Positions 16,236 to 26,188 of a stretch of DNA of 64,000 nucleotides are shown piece after piece. The stretch spans positions 310,001 through 374,000 of the forward strand of contig CAWCVZ010000009.1 of the NCBI GenBank assembly GCA_963798865.1, written 5' to 3'. Made by a program: the position numbers and the translations under genes. Below the pieces are notes generated by a model that was given only the letters and a program-made list of their open reading frames with translations, was not told the DNA's origin and did no database searches. The stretch's first letter is position 1, and each line of letters begins with the position of its first letter. Origin of the DNA: RBG-16-34-14 sp963798865 (GTDB lineage: Bacteria > Bacteroidota > Ignavibacteria > Ignavibacteriales > Ignavibacteriaceae).

Positions 16236-19200
16236 TTGGGAACACAGCCAAATTTTTATAAAGAAATAATAAGCAAGCTTGGTAAGCTAGATAAAAAAGA
16301 ACAAGCCTTTGTTACGTTAGTTGGTTTATTTCTTTCATTAATAATTATTACGCTCGTTTATACTTCATTTTCTTTTTTAGAGATGATACTTAATCATTCA
16401 TCTTTATTAAGAACAATTATTTTTTTTATTATTGTTATTGTATCTGCAGCTTCTTTAGGCTTTTTATTCCTTAAACCTTTAACAAGATATTTTGATTTAT
16501 TCGGCAATCGGAATTATTATAAAACTGCCGGTAAAGTTGCTTTATATTTTCCGCAGGTTAAAGATGATCTTCTTAATGCAATGCAGCTCGTAAGTATTGG
16601 TAATGAAAAATCTCTTTATTCTTCCGGTTTAATTGATGCTTCATTTAAAAATGTATATGAAAGAACCCGGGATATCCGGTTTGACTCCGTTGTTGATTTT
16701 AGAAAAGCGAAACAGCTGTTCCTTTATTTTATCTCAATTGGAGTAATTGCTTTAATACTCTTCTTATTTGTGCCGGGTATGCAGGCCGCTTCATACAGAC
16801 TTTTAAATTATAACCGGGAATTTATTCCTCCACAGAAATATACTATAAAAGTGCTTCCTGGTAACGCTGAAGTAACAAAAGGCGAAGATGTAAACGTAGC
16901 TGTAAAAATAAGCGGCGGGGTTCCATCATCGGTTTTTCTTTCTATTAAAGAGGAAGATAAAACTGATTTTGAAAATCAAAAGCTTACAGCCGATTCAAAT
17001 GGTGTTTATAATTTTAGTTATAAATCTGCCAGGAGTTCTTTTAAATATTTTGCTTTTGCCGAAGACAGCAGGAGTGAAGAGTTTACTATAAATGTTATTG
17101 ATAGACCTATTATTAAAAATCTCGATATAACTGTAACTCCTCCATCATATTCTGGGATCCCGGCTTTCCAGCAAAAAGATAATGGTAATATTTCCGCTCT
17201 TAAGGGAAGTAAAGTTGAAATAAAATTCCTTTCAACAAAAGAGTTAAAAGATTCCAAAATAATTTTCGAAGATACATCAGAGGTTAATTTTAAAGAAGAA
17301 TCTGTTCGCTCATCCGGCAGCTTCAGAATTATGAAAGATAATTCTTATAAAATTATAATTGAGGATTTTGCAGGCAATAAAAATCTTTCTCCAATAACAT
17401 ATCAAATAAAAAGTCTTTATGATGAATATCCTGCAATTGAAATGATAACTCCAAAGGAAAATGTTTCATTGGGAAATGACAACAGGCTTCCAATGATTTT
17501 AAAAGTTGCAGATGATTATGGATTTACAAAATTAGAATTACATTATAGGCTTTCCGCTTCAAGATATGAACCGCCGCAAAAAGAGTTTTCATTATTTGAA
17601 ATTCCTTTAACTAAAGGAGAAAAGGAAATAAGCGTTGAATATATATGGAATCTTTCAAACTTAAGTTTAGGGACAGATGATGTTATCAGTTATTATCTTG
17701 AAATTTTTGATAATGATAATGTAAGCGGTCCGAAATCTTCTAAGACTGAAATATTAACGATCAGGGTTCCATCTTTAGATGAGGTTCTTGCAGGTGTTGA
17801 AGAATCCCATTCAAATATTGAAAATGAATTAAAAGAAACTGTTAAGGAAGCCGATGAACTTAAGAAAGAGCTTGAAAAAATTGATAATGAATTGAAGCAG
17901 GATAAAACCGAACTTACATGGGAAGAAAAACAAAAAGTTGAATCAACTCTTGATAAGTTTGAAAAACTTCAGGATAAAATTGAGAATGCCAATGACCAAA
18001 TGAATAAGTTGAGGCAGGAGATGCAGGAAAATAATCTTCTGTCTAAAGAGACAATGGAAAAATATATGGAGCTTCAGAAGCTAATGGATCAATTGACCAG
18101 CGAAGATATGAAAGAGGCATTTAAAAAACTTCAGGATATGCTTCAGAAAATGAACCGGCAGCAAACACAGGATGCTTTGCAGAATTTTAAAATGGATGAA
18201 GAGAAATTCAAAAAAAGTATTGAAAGAACTTTAAATCTTTTAAAAAGAATTCAAATTGAACAAAAAGTTGATGAGCTTTTAAAACGCTCTGAAACTATGG
18301 CTGAGAAACAGAAAGAAATTCAGGATCAGACAAATAAAAACGATTTATCTGATAAATCGAATAATGAACAGCTTAACCAGCAGCAGGAACAAATGACCAA
18401 GGACCTGGAAAAATTTTCAGAAGAGCTCGAAAAGCTTTCCCAAAAAATGGATGAGCTTTCTGACATGCCGAAGGAAGATATGGAGAAGATGAAAGAAGAT
18501 TTTCAAAAACAGGAAAATCAAAAGCAGTCTCAACAAGCTTCAGAAAATATTAAACAGAATCAAAAACAGATGGCTATGCAGAATCAGCAGCAGCTTCAGC
18601 AAAACATGTCGCAGATGAATAAGCAATTGCAGCAGCTTCAATCTTCAATGATGCAGATGAACCAGATGCAGACTTTTACAGATATGATGAAGGTTCTTGA
18701 TAACATGATTGATTTATCAAAACAGCAGGAGGATCTTAAAAAAGAATCACAGCAGCTTGAACCAAATTCCTCTTCATTTAATGAGAATGCCCAGGAACAA
18801 AGTAATGTTCAGAAAAATCTTGATAAAATAATTAAACAGTTAAGTGAAATCTCACAGAAAACATTTGCAATATCACCTGAGATGGGAAAGTCTTTAGGTA
18901 ATGCCGAAAAAGAAATGATGAAATCAATTCAATCTTTACAGAACAGGAATGGCAGTATGGCTTCAATGAGCCAGGGAGAAGCTATGAAGTCATTAAATGA
19001 AGCTGCCACTATGCTTAAAGGTTCAATGGAAGCTATGATGCAGGGAAACGGACAGGGAGGAATGATGTCTTTAATGCAGCAGCTTAAACAGATGTCAGGG
19101 CAGCAAATGGATCTTAATAATATGACCCAACAGCTTCAACAAATGCAGCAAGGACAGTTAACACCCCAGCAGCAATCAGAATTTCAAAGGTTAGGACAGC

Positions 19201-19622
19201 AGCAGGATTTAATCCGTAAATCTCTGGAACAATTGAATAAGGAAGCCAAAGAACATGGACAGTCGAAAAGTCTTGCTTCAAATCTTGAAGATGTTCTTAA
19301 GCAAATGCAGGAGGTTGTTACAGATATGAACACCGAAAAGCTTGATGATAAGCTTGTTCAAAAACAGGAAAAGATACTTAGTAAGCTGCTTGATGCACAA
19401 AGGTCAATTAATGAAAGAGATTTTGAAAAGAACAGGGAATCAAATACTGCAAATAATATTTTGAAAGAATCTCCATCCGATTTAAATTTATCCTCTGAAG
19501 AAGGAAAAGATAAATTAAAAGATGAGCTGAATAAGGCTGTCCGGGAAGGATATACCAGGGACTATGAAAATCTTATCCGCCGTTATTTTGAAGCCCTGCA
19601 GGAAAAGAAAATTAAGAATTAG
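16236..19622 (+). CDS. Large DUF4175-type membrane protein with long coiled coil
   Basis: A 1128-residue membrane-anchored protein. Two helices lie at about 23-50 and 57-79 and a third at about 160-181. An extracytoplasmic beta-rich region follows (to about 505), then a charged coiled coil (510-770) and a Gln/Met-rich coiled coil (about 770-1045) containing runs such as QQMTKDLEKF and GQGGMMSLMQQL. This architecture matches the DUF4175 family. The start appears to be TTG 16236, since nearby ATGs are closed by stops. It likely works with the DUF4159 protein upstream in the envelope. The Gln/Met richness could support oligomerisation. No enzymatic motif is visible. Confidence 0.8.
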   Translation: MGTQPNFYKEIISKLGKLDKKEQAFVTLVGLFLSLIIITLVYTSFSFLEMILNHSSLLRTIIFFIIVIVSAASLGFLFLKPLTRYFDLFGNRNYYKTAGKVALYFPQVKDDLLNAMQLVSIGNEKSLYSSGLIDASFKNVYERTRDIRFDSVVDFRKAKQLFLYFISIGVIALILFLFVPGMQAASYRLLNYNREFIPPQKYTIKVLPGNAEVTKGEDVNVAVKISGGVPSSVFLSIKEEDKTDFENQKLTADSNGVYNFSYKSARSSFKYFAFAEDSRSEEFTINVIDRPIIKNLDITVTPPSYSGIPAFQQKDNGNISALKGSKVEIKFLSTKELKDSKIIFEDTSEVNFKEESVRSSGSFRIMKDNSYKIIIEDFAGNKNLSPITYQIKSLYDEYPAIEMITPKENVSLGNDNRLPMILKVADDYGFTKLELHYRLSASRYEPPQKEFSLFEIPLTKGEKEISVEYIWNLSNLSLGTDDVISYYLEIFDNDNVSGPKSSKTEILTIRVPSLDEVLAGVEESHSNIENELKETVKEADELKKELEKIDNELKQDKTELTWEEKQKVESTLDKFEKLQDKIENANDQMNKLRQEMQENNLLSKETMEKYMELQKLMDQLTSEDMKEAFKKLQDMLQKMNRQQTQDALQNFKMDEEKFKKSIERTLNLLKRIQIEQKVDELLKRSETMAEKQKEIQDQTNKNDLSDKSNNEQLNQQQEQMTKDLEKFSEELEKLSQKMDELSDMPKEDMEKMKEDFQKQENQKQSQQASENIKQNQKQMAMQNQQQLQQNMSQMNKQLQQLQSSMMQMNQMQTFTDMMKVLDNMIDLSKQQEDLKKESQQLEPNSSSFNENAQEQSNVQKNLDKIIKQLSEISQKTFAISPEMGKSLGNAEKEMMKSIQSLQNRNGSMASMSQGEAMKSLNEAATMLKGSMEAMMQGNGQGGMMSLMQQLKQMSGQQMDLNNMTQQLQQMQQGQLTPQQQSEFQRLGQQQDLIRKSLEQLNKEAKEHGQSKSLASNLEDVLKQMQEVVTDMNTEKLDDKLVQKQEKILSKLLDAQRSINERDFEKNRESNTANNILKESPSDLNLSSEEGKDKLKDELNKAVREGYTRDYENLIRRYFEALQEKKIKN

Positions 19623-19731
19623 TCATTATAATTTTATTAAATGATCTTTTTTATTGATTTAATTTCACTTAAAGCATATTTTCAAAATTGATATTTAAAG
19701 ATGAATTATTGTATTAAGGATTTAAATAGAT

Positions 19732-20922
19732 TTGAAAGAAAATCAGGATAAATCAAAAGTTTCAGTTTCCTTCCTTGAAAACCCTTCAGACGAAATAAAA
19801 TCTTTAATTGAATTATCTGATGACCTGATTTTTCAGCTTGATTTAATGGGGATTATTAAAAGCATTAATAAGAATGGCACTTTACTATTGGATTATGAGC
19901 CCGCGGAGCTTATTAATAAATATTTCATCGAATTTTTTAAACCTTCCTCACGTCCTCATATTTTAAAAGCTTTACAAGACGCAATAAATGAAAGTAAAGT
20001 AACTTCATTTGAAACAGGAATTTCAGGAAAATATGGTGATGAGTTTATGTTTAAATTCAGAATTAAAACTCTGACAGAAAACGGGGAGATAAAAGGTTTA
20101 ATAGGAATTGGAAGAAACCTTGTTTTTGTAAAGAAGCTTGAATTAAAAATATTTGAACTAAGTGAAAAACTTAAAGAAACAAAAAGAATAATTGGAATAG
20201 AAAGATCACGAGGGCAGCAAAAAATCTCTCTGCTTGAAGAACTAAATAAAATGAAAGCCGAGTTCGTGTCCAATATATCTCACGAATTCAGAACTCCGTT
20301 AGCGTCTATTATCGGGTTTTCAGAATCAATTGCATCCGATCCGACTATGACGCAGGAACATCAAAAGGAGTTTAATGAAATAATTCTGGAAGAGGGAAAG
20401 AAACTTGCCAAATTAATTAATGATGTTCTTGATTTAACAAGACTTGAAAGCGGTGAAATTGATCTGGATAAAATTAAGTTCAACTGCCCTGCTTTGATAG
20501 ATAAAGTAGCTGACAGGTTTAAAGATGAAATCAAAAAGAAAGAATTAAATTTAACAATTGAACATTCCGAGCAGGAAGTTTTAATATTCGGAGATAAAGA
20601 AAAGCTTGCGCAGGTTTTTTATAGTATCCTTGAAAATGCAATTAAATTTACGGGGAAAGGGGGGAGGGTTTCAATCTTTACTCATTCAGTTTATAAAGAA
20701 TTTGAAGTAATTATTACCGACACAGGAATTGGAATAGCAAAAAAAGACCTTCCTTATATATTTCAAAAATACTTTAGGGAGAAATCCATTGAGAAGCAGA
20801 CTGGAAAAGGTTTGGGCTTGGTTTTTGTTAAGCATCTCGTGGATTTACATAAAGGTTCCATATCAATTCAGAGCGAAGTTAATGAAGGAACCACGGTTAT
20901 AGTTAAACTCTTAACAGAGTAA
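19732..20922 (+). CDS. PAS-domain sensor histidine kinase, soluble
   Basis: A 396-residue kinase with no membrane segment. A PAS domain spans about residues 22-135, a linker coiled coil 135-175, and the dimerisation/phosphoacceptor helix contains His184 in SNISHEFRTP. The ATPase domain has the N-box Asn302 (ENAIKFT), G1 DTGIG at 330-334 and G2 GKGLGL. The start is TTG 19732 with AAGGA about 15 bases upstream. Twenty bases later comes an NtrC-type regulator, its likely phosphorylation partner. With no transmembrane segment, it probably senses a cytoplasmic cue through PAS. Confidence 0.93.
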   Translation: MKENQDKSKVSVSFLENPSDEIKSLIELSDDLIFQLDLMGIIKSINKNGTLLLDYEPAELINKYFIEFFKPSSRPHILKALQDAINESKVTSFETGISGKYGDEFMFKFRIKTLTENGEIKGLIGIGRNLVFVKKLELKIFELSEKLKETKRIIGIERSRGQQKISLLEELNKMKAEFVSNISHEFRTPLASIIGFSESIASDPTMTQEHQKEFNEIILEEGKKLAKLINDVLDLTRLESGEIDLDKIKFNCPALIDKVADRFKDEIKKKELNLTIEHSEQEVLIFGDKEKLAQVFYSILENAIKFTGKGGRVSIFTHSVYKEFEVIITDTGIGIAKKDLPYIFQKYFREKSIEKQTGKGLGLVFVKHLVDLHKGSISIQSEVNEGTTVIVKLLTE

Positions 20923-20941
20923 TTAAAATAAGGAAGGTATT

Positions 20942-22333
20942 GTGAGTAAAATAGTTTTTATCGTTGATGACGAACCAGCGATTTCAAAACTTTTATCCTA
21001 CTGGGTAAAGGATAAATGGAAGTACCAGACTCAGGTATTTTCTAATGGAGAGGATGTATTAAGAAATCTTCACCAAAAACCGGATTTGATATTACTGGAT
21101 ATTATGCTTCCTGGTCTTGATGGGCTTGAAACATTAAAGAGAATAAAACAAATTGATGAAAATTTACCTGTTATAATTTTATCTGCACAGGGAAGCATTG
21201 AAGTTGCTGTTGAAGCCCTCAGATATGGAGCTTTTGATTATTTTCCCAAACCTATAGACCAGCAAAGACTTGAACCTGCCATAAAAAATGCAATCAGGAA
21301 TTTTGATTTAGTCAGAGAACTTCATTGCCTTAAGGAAGATGTTAAAAAAGAATACAGCTTTGATAATATTATTTCTGCTGATGGGAAGATGCAGGATGTT
21401 TTTAAGCTTGTTTCTAAAGTTCTTGATAATGATATAACGGTTTTAATTTATGGTGAAAGCGGAACTGGTAAGGAATTAATTGCAAGAGCTATTCATTATA
21501 ATGGAAAAAGGAAAGATAAACCATTTGTTGTGGTTAATTGTGCATCAATTCCAAGGGAACTTTTGGAAAGTGAGCTGTTCGGACACGAGAAAGGTTCTTT
21601 TACCGGAGCTTACCAGAGAAAGCTTGGAAAATTTGAAGTAGCAAATGAAGGGACAATCTTTCTTGATGAAGTTGGTGAACTCGAGATGCTTTTACAGGCA
21701 AAGCTTCTTCGTGTAATACAGCAGCGGGAATTTGAAAGAGTTGGCGGTACTGATTCTGTTAAAACTGATGTGAGAATAATTTCGGCAACCAACCGTGATC
21801 TTAAACATGCAGTTGAAAATAAAGAATTCAGGGAGGATTTATATTACAGGTTAAATTCTTTCCCAATCTCTATTCCACCACTCAGACAGAGAAGAGGAGA
21901 TATACTTATTATTGCTCATCATTTCCTTGAATTATTCAGTAAGAAATTAAATAAAAATATTAAAGGGTTTAGCAAAAAGGCACTTAAATTAATTTATGAA
22001 TACAACTGGCCGGGTAACATCAGGGAAATGGAAAACACAATTGAGCGTTGTTTAATCATTGCTGAAAATGAAGTAATTGATGTTGATGATTTACCGGCTC
22101 ATATAAAAGCAGCTGAATCCAATGGAGCAATTGAACTTAATGGTTCTTTATTTTCTGATGATACAATTGTTCCTTTTGAAAAACTTAAAGAAGAATCAAT
22201 CAGGCATGCACTTAAAGTAACCAGCGGAAATATTGTTGAAGCAGCTAAAAAACTACAGCTTGGCAGGGCAACTATTTACCGTTTAATGGAAAAATATAAC
22301 ATTCAAAATCGTTCATTTGAAAAAGTAGGATAA
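20942..22333 (+). CDS. NtrC-family sigma-54 response regulator
   Basis: The 463-residue protein has three parts. The receiver domain has phosphoacceptor Asp53 and Lys103. The AAA+ domain has Walker A GESGTGKE at 171-178, the sigma-54 contact loop GSFTGA at 218-223 and Walker B TIFLDE. A Fis-type helix-turn-helix closes the protein (AAKKLQLGRATIYRLMEKY). Start GTG 20942 has a strong AAGGAAGG site. It is two bases from the STAS gene, so kinase, regulator and STAS protein form one operon. It activates sigma-54 promoters; I could not find a convincing -24/-12 site for it in the window. Confidence 0.95.
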   Translation: MSKIVFIVDDEPAISKLLSYWVKDKWKYQTQVFSNGEDVLRNLHQKPDLILLDIMLPGLDGLETLKRIKQIDENLPVIILSAQGSIEVAVEALRYGAFDYFPKPIDQQRLEPAIKNAIRNFDLVRELHCLKEDVKKEYSFDNIISADGKMQDVFKLVSKVLDNDITVLIYGESGTGKELIARAIHYNGKRKDKPFVVVNCASIPRELLESELFGHEKGSFTGAYQRKLGKFEVANEGTIFLDEVGELEMLLQAKLLRVIQQREFERVGGTDSVKTDVRIISATNRDLKHAVENKEFREDLYYRLNSFPISIPPLRQRRGDILIIAHHFLELFSKKLNKNIKGFSKKALKLIYEYNWPGNIREMENTIERCLIIAENEVIDVDDLPAHIKAAESNGAIELNGSLFSDDTIVPFEKLKEESIRHALKVTSGNIVEAAKKLQLGRATIYRLMEKYNIQNRSFEKVG

Positions 22334-22335
22334 AC

Positions 22336-22680
22336 ATGTACCAAGAATATATTAAAGAAGAAGTTGGGGATGTTGTGGTAGAAAAAGTCAATCTAACCCG
22401 TGCAACTTTGAAAGAAGCAGAAGAATTTAAAGCAGCATTGGTAAAAGATATTGAATATGGAAATAAAAAAATTGTAGTTGATCTTTCTGATTGCGAATTC
22501 GTAGATTCAACTTTCCTTGGTGCTCTTGTAGTTTCTTTGAAAAAAATTACAGCAATTGGAGGAGATTTAAAGCTGGTAGGATTTCGTCCAACTGTCCGTT
22601 CAATGTTTGAACTTACCAGAATGTACAGAGTTTTTGAGTCTTTTGAAACAGTAGAAGAGGCTGTATTAAGTTTTAATTAA
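22336..22680 (+). CDS. STAS-domain anti-sigma factor antagonist
   Basis: A 114-residue single STAS domain. The phosphorylatable Ser is in DCEFVDSTFLGALV (DSxxLG motif, residues about 48-61), preceded by VVDLSDCEF. This is the SpoIIAA/RsbV architecture, which frees a sigma factor or other target when dephosphorylated. The PP2C phosphatase that could act on it is the next gene, 160 bp downstream. No RsbW-type kinase is seen in this window. It is only two bases after the NtrC-type regulator, with a weak TAGGA ribosome binding site. Confidence 0.92.
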   Translation: MYQEYIKEEVGDVVVEKVNLTRATLKEAEEFKAALVKDIEYGNKKIVVDLSDCEFVDSTFLGALVVSLKKITAIGGDLKLVGFRPTVRSMFELTRMYRVFESFETVEEAVLSFN

Positions 22681-22842
22681 TAATATTCTCCCAGAGGATT
22701 TGTGTTTATAATATATTCCGGCGTAAGATTGTGTACAAGACATTTTTTTTTAAGCATCAGATTCTAATTCCAAAGATTTTTCACATCCTTTCGATTATTT
22801 TTATTTACATTTCTTTTATTATCCGGATAGAATTTCATTTTT

Positions 22843-24408
22843 ATGATTGATGAAAAAAAATCCATACTGGTTTTAGATGATGATTTAACCGTAAGAAAGC
22901 TTCTTTCATTTCACCTGAAAAACAACGGGTATATACCCATTGAAGCAAACAATGCTCAAGAAGGATTTAATTTTCTTAAAGAAAAAAAAATCGATCTTGT
23001 TCTTTGCGATGTAACAATGGATGAGATGGATGGATTTACATTCTGCAGAATGGTTCGGGAAAATCAGAACTACAGAACTTTACCATTTATTTTTGTTACC
23101 GCAAAAACAAGCCTTGAAGATAAATCAACGGCACTTGATGCCGGTGGAGATGATTTTATAACCAAACCCTTTAATGTGGATGAGCTGGTTATTAAAGTAA
23201 GAGCTTTATTAAAACGCACCGACATTTATAAAGTTTATGGTGTTAAAAAGAATATTGAAAATTCATTCTCAAAAAACATTTATAAAATTTTATTGCTTGA
23301 TGATGACATTACCATAACAAAATTATTTCATTATAATCTTACAAAAGAAGGCTATCAATGTATTACAGCTTCCAGTGTTGATGAAGCGCTGGGTTTGTTA
23401 ATAGCATATAAATTCGATCTTATCATCTCTGATATAATTATGAATGGCCGTGACGGATATGAATTTAGAAAAATTCTTTTAGCCGAGGAATCTTTTAAAT
23501 CTATCCCTTTTATTTTTCTTTCATCAAAGAGCGATGAGACAGACGTATTACAAGGATATGATATGGAAATTACGGATTATGTATTGAAAAATGCCGGTCC
23601 AAAGGTTGTTGTTGCTAAAGTAAATACAGTTCTGAAAAATGTTGAAAAAGAAAAGAGCAAAATTGTAAATGAATTAAATGTGGCTGCTGAATCACTTAGA
23701 GCTAAAGTTGTTCCGGAAATCTCTCCTGATTTGGAATCATTTGAAATAAACCATTTACACAAGCCATTCCAGGGAGTACCCGGAGGAGATTTCATTGACT
23801 ACTTTTTGCTGGATGAAAATAATCTTGCAGTTATTCTCGGAGATGTAATGGGCAAAAAGTGGAGCGCATGGTATTTTGCATTTGCTTATGCCGGTTATGT
23901 AAGAAGTGCAATTAGGGGAGTCTTACAGCAGTCAAAAGAATATTCGCCAAAAGATATACTTCAGGAGGTTAATGAGTATGTTTACCAGGATGCAAAAGTT
24001 TCCGAGGTTTTCGCAACATTATCTATACTTTTAATTAATAAAATTTCCAAAACTGTAAAGTATTCAGGAGCGGGTGATCTTCCCATAATTTTTAAGCAGA
24101 GCTCAATAAAAAAAACAAGTACTATAAAATCAAACGGTACTTTATTGGGTTTTGCCAGGGATGGACGATATACAGATCAAATATTAAAGCTTGAAAAAAA
24201 TGATTTGATTTTACTGATTACTGATGGAATTATTGAAGCGAGATCAGATTCGGGGAGTCAGTTTGGGGCAAAAAATCTTTTAACTCTGGTTGATAATATG
24301 AATCCGGATCAAGACGTCTTAGGCTGCATTAATGATACTTTGATAACATTCACATCGGGGAAGTTTGAAGATGATGTGAGTGCAATAACTATCAAAGCTA
24401 TTGAGTGA
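22843..24408 (+). CDS. Double-receiver PP2C (SpoIIE/RsbU-type) phosphatase
   Basis: Two receiver domains in tandem (about 6-125, Asp56 in VLCDVTMDEMDG; and 147-262, Asp197 in ISDIIMNGRDG) precede a SpoIIE-type PP2C phosphatase (about 290-520) with GGDFID, LGDVMGKK and a C-terminal DDVSAI. The first receiver ends with the usual FITKPF. The second has YVLKNAG, lacking the Pro after Lys, so its switching may differ. The phosphatase likely dephosphorylates the STAS protein encoded just upstream, which would make this a partner-switch module driven by two-component input. ATG 22843 has no obvious ribosome binding site. Confidence 0.92.
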   Translation: MIDEKKSILVLDDDLTVRKLLSFHLKNNGYIPIEANNAQEGFNFLKEKKIDLVLCDVTMDEMDGFTFCRMVRENQNYRTLPFIFVTAKTSLEDKSTALDAGGDDFITKPFNVDELVIKVRALLKRTDIYKVYGVKKNIENSFSKNIYKILLLDDDITITKLFHYNLTKEGYQCITASSVDEALGLLIAYKFDLIISDIIMNGRDGYEFRKILLAEESFKSIPFIFLSSKSDETDVLQGYDMEITDYVLKNAGPKVVVAKVNTVLKNVEKEKSKIVNELNVAAESLRAKVVPEISPDLESFEINHLHKPFQGVPGGDFIDYFLLDENNLAVILGDVMGKKWSAWYFAFAYAGYVRSAIRGVLQQSKEYSPKDILQEVNEYVYQDAKVSEVFATLSILLINKISKTVKYSGAGDLPIIFKQSSIKKTSTIKSNGTLLGFARDGRYTDQILKLEKNDLILLITDGIIEARSDSGSQFGAKNLLTLVDNMNPDQDVLGCINDTLITFTSGKFEDDVSAITIKAIE

Positions 24409-24692
24409 AGCAAACCACAATTTCCTGTTATTAAAATTTTATTTTACGACCTGCATCAAGATGTGAAAGGATTTAAAATTTTTTAAAGACGAAATACTAA
24501 TAAACAATTATCAAATAAAATGACGCAAAAATTTGTTGGATGTATCAATTTTAATCATACTTAATAAAAAAGTTCCTTTCCATTCTAATAAAGAATCTTT
24601 CGATTCGGATTATAAACAAACAAATATTCAAAATTTATTAACTGGCATAATATTGGGCTATTAATATTGTCATAAAAAAATTGGAGTTCTAA

Positions 24693-24956
24693 ATGCGTGG
24701 TGCAATTGTTACAAAAGTAAATGTTGAAAAAGAAAAGAAAGTCCGTCCTGTAAGCTTAATTCGTGAATACCTCTTTGTACCTTTTGTTGGTGGGATTTTA
24801 GGATTTTGTGGTTTCTTTACCCTCCTTGCTATTTCAAAGTATCTTGGTTTTTTAATTGGAAGCAGAGCTACATTTCGTATTGATCTTACAGATTTTCTTT
24901 TATCCCTCCTAGGCTTTGTCTTTATTTTTATTGTTAGGTTAAAAGAAAATAAATAA
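24693..24956 (+). CDS. Small membrane protein of unknown function
   Basis: An 87-residue protein with a basic N-terminus (residues 1-22) and two hydrophobic helices (about 26-52 and 64-82) linked by a short loop GSRATFRID. I do not recognise it. The start at ATG 24693 has a GGAG site nine bases upstream. It stands alone, 285 bp after the phosphatase gene, and converges on prfA. Two-helix topology with both ends probably cytoplasmic is an inference from charge distribution. Confidence 0.55.
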   Translation: MRGAIVTKVNVEKEKKVRPVSLIREYLFVPFVGGILGFCGFFTLLAISKYLGFLIGSRATFRIDLTDFLLSLLGFVFIFIVRLKENK

Positions 24957-24964
24957 AGTACTCT

Positions 24965-26038
24965 CTACCCCGCAGCCTGAAGTTTTTCCGTTCTATCAGC
25001 AAGTTTTAATTGTTCAATCAAACCTGAAAGGTCTCCATTAATTATTTCAGAAAGATTATATAGAGTTAAACCAATTCTATGATCGGTAACTCTATTTTGA
25101 GGGAAATTGTAAGTTCTTATTTTATCACTTCTGTCACCGCTCTTAACCATATTTTTTCTTTGAGCAGAAACTTCATTCTCTTTCTCCTTAAGCTTCATAT
25201 CATATAACCTTGCCCGAAGAACTTTCATAGCTTTCTGTCTGTTCTTAAGCTGTGATCTTTCATCCTGACATTGAACTACAATTCCGCTTGGGAGGTGGGT
25301 AATTCTAACGGCGGTTTCAACTTTATTAACATTTTGTCCGCCAGCGCCTCCGGATCTAAAAATATCTATTTTTAAATCATTAGGATTAATTTCAACCTGT
25401 ACATCTTCAACCTCTGGAAGTACAACCACAGAAGCCGCTGAAGTATGGACTCTTCCGCTTCCTTCGGTAGCAGGAACTCTTTGAACTCTATGAACTCCGC
25501 TTTCAAACTTTAACTCGCCATAAATACCTTCCCCGCTAATAGAAAAAATGACTTCTTTTATTCCACCTATGCCGGTATCATTAATATCAATAAGCTCAGT
25601 CCTCCATCCTTTAATTTCAGCATAACGGGAATACATTCTGAATAAATCTGAAGCAAACAAAGCAGCTTCTTCCCCTCCTGTGCCAGCCCTTATTTCCATA
25701 ATAATGCTTTTATTATCATTAGGGTCTTTTGGTAAAAGCAGAAGTTTTATCTCCTCTTCCATCTTTTCTTTTTTCTCTTCAAGTTCCTGAAGTTCAAATT
25801 CTGCAAGCTCGATCAGTTCCTTATCAGCTTTGGAATTGATAATCTCTTTATTACCTTCAATATCGTTAAGAATTTTTTCATAAGTTCCGGCAGATGCTAC
25901 AATCTCTTCAAGTTCGCTTCTTTCCCTGCTGAGAGCGATCATTTTTTCCATTTCACTAATTACACCCGAATCAGAAAGCTGTTCATTTATCTGATTATAG
26001 CGGCTCTTTATTTTCTTTAGTTGTTCAATTAATTCCAT
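24965..26038 (-). CDS. prfA: Peptide chain release factor 1
   Basis: The 357-residue factor ends translation at UAA and UAG. The stop-codon reading tripeptide PAT is at residues 189-191 (RF2 would have SPF), and the catalytic GGQ is at 233-235 in RSGGAGGQNVNK. An N-terminal coiled coil spans 1-105. Length is typical. It converges on the small membrane protein gene with eight bases between stops, and it is divergent from ispH with about 150 bp between starts. Confidence 0.98.
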   Translation of the reverse strand: MELIEQLKKIKSRYNQINEQLSDSGVISEMEKMIALSRERSELEEIVASAGTYEKILNDIEGNKEIINSKADKELIELAEFELQELEEKKEKMEEEIKLLLLPKDPNDNKSIIMEIRAGTGGEEAALFASDLFRMYSRYAEIKGWRTELIDINDTGIGGIKEVIFSISGEGIYGELKFESGVHRVQRVPATEGSGRVHTSAASVVVLPEVEDVQVEINPNDLKIDIFRSGGAGGQNVNKVETAVRITHLPSGIVVQCQDERSQLKNRQKAMKVLRARLYDMKLKEKENEVSAQRKNMVKSGDRSDKIRTYNFPQNRVTDHRIGLTLYNLSEIINGDLSGLIEQLKLADRTEKLQAAG

Positions 26039-26172
26039 TTAAAATTCCGGTTTTAGGGGCTCAAATATAGCAAAGAAGATAAGTAAAGTCTAAGCTTAAT
26101 GGTCTTCACCTTTACATTAGCAATCATGAATTTGCTTAATTCAACTGACCTTTAAATAGGCTTAATATTTGT

Positions 26173-26180
26173 TAATTTTG
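26173..26180 (+). promoter_or_regulatory. Possible -7 element immediately before ispH
   Basis: TAATTTTG fits TAnnTTTG and ends only eight bases before the ispH ATG at 26189. If used, transcription would start within a base or two of the ATG, giving a leaderless mRNA. This is consistent with the lack of any Shine-Dalgarno sequence there. Confidence 0.35.
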
Positions 26181-26188
26181 TATCATCT

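Noticed and set aside
24643..24658. Sigma-54 promoter-like TGGCATAATATTGGGC before the small membrane protein
   Set aside because: The -24 half fits, but the -12 half has TGGG instead of TTGC at the correct spacing, two mismatches in essential bases.
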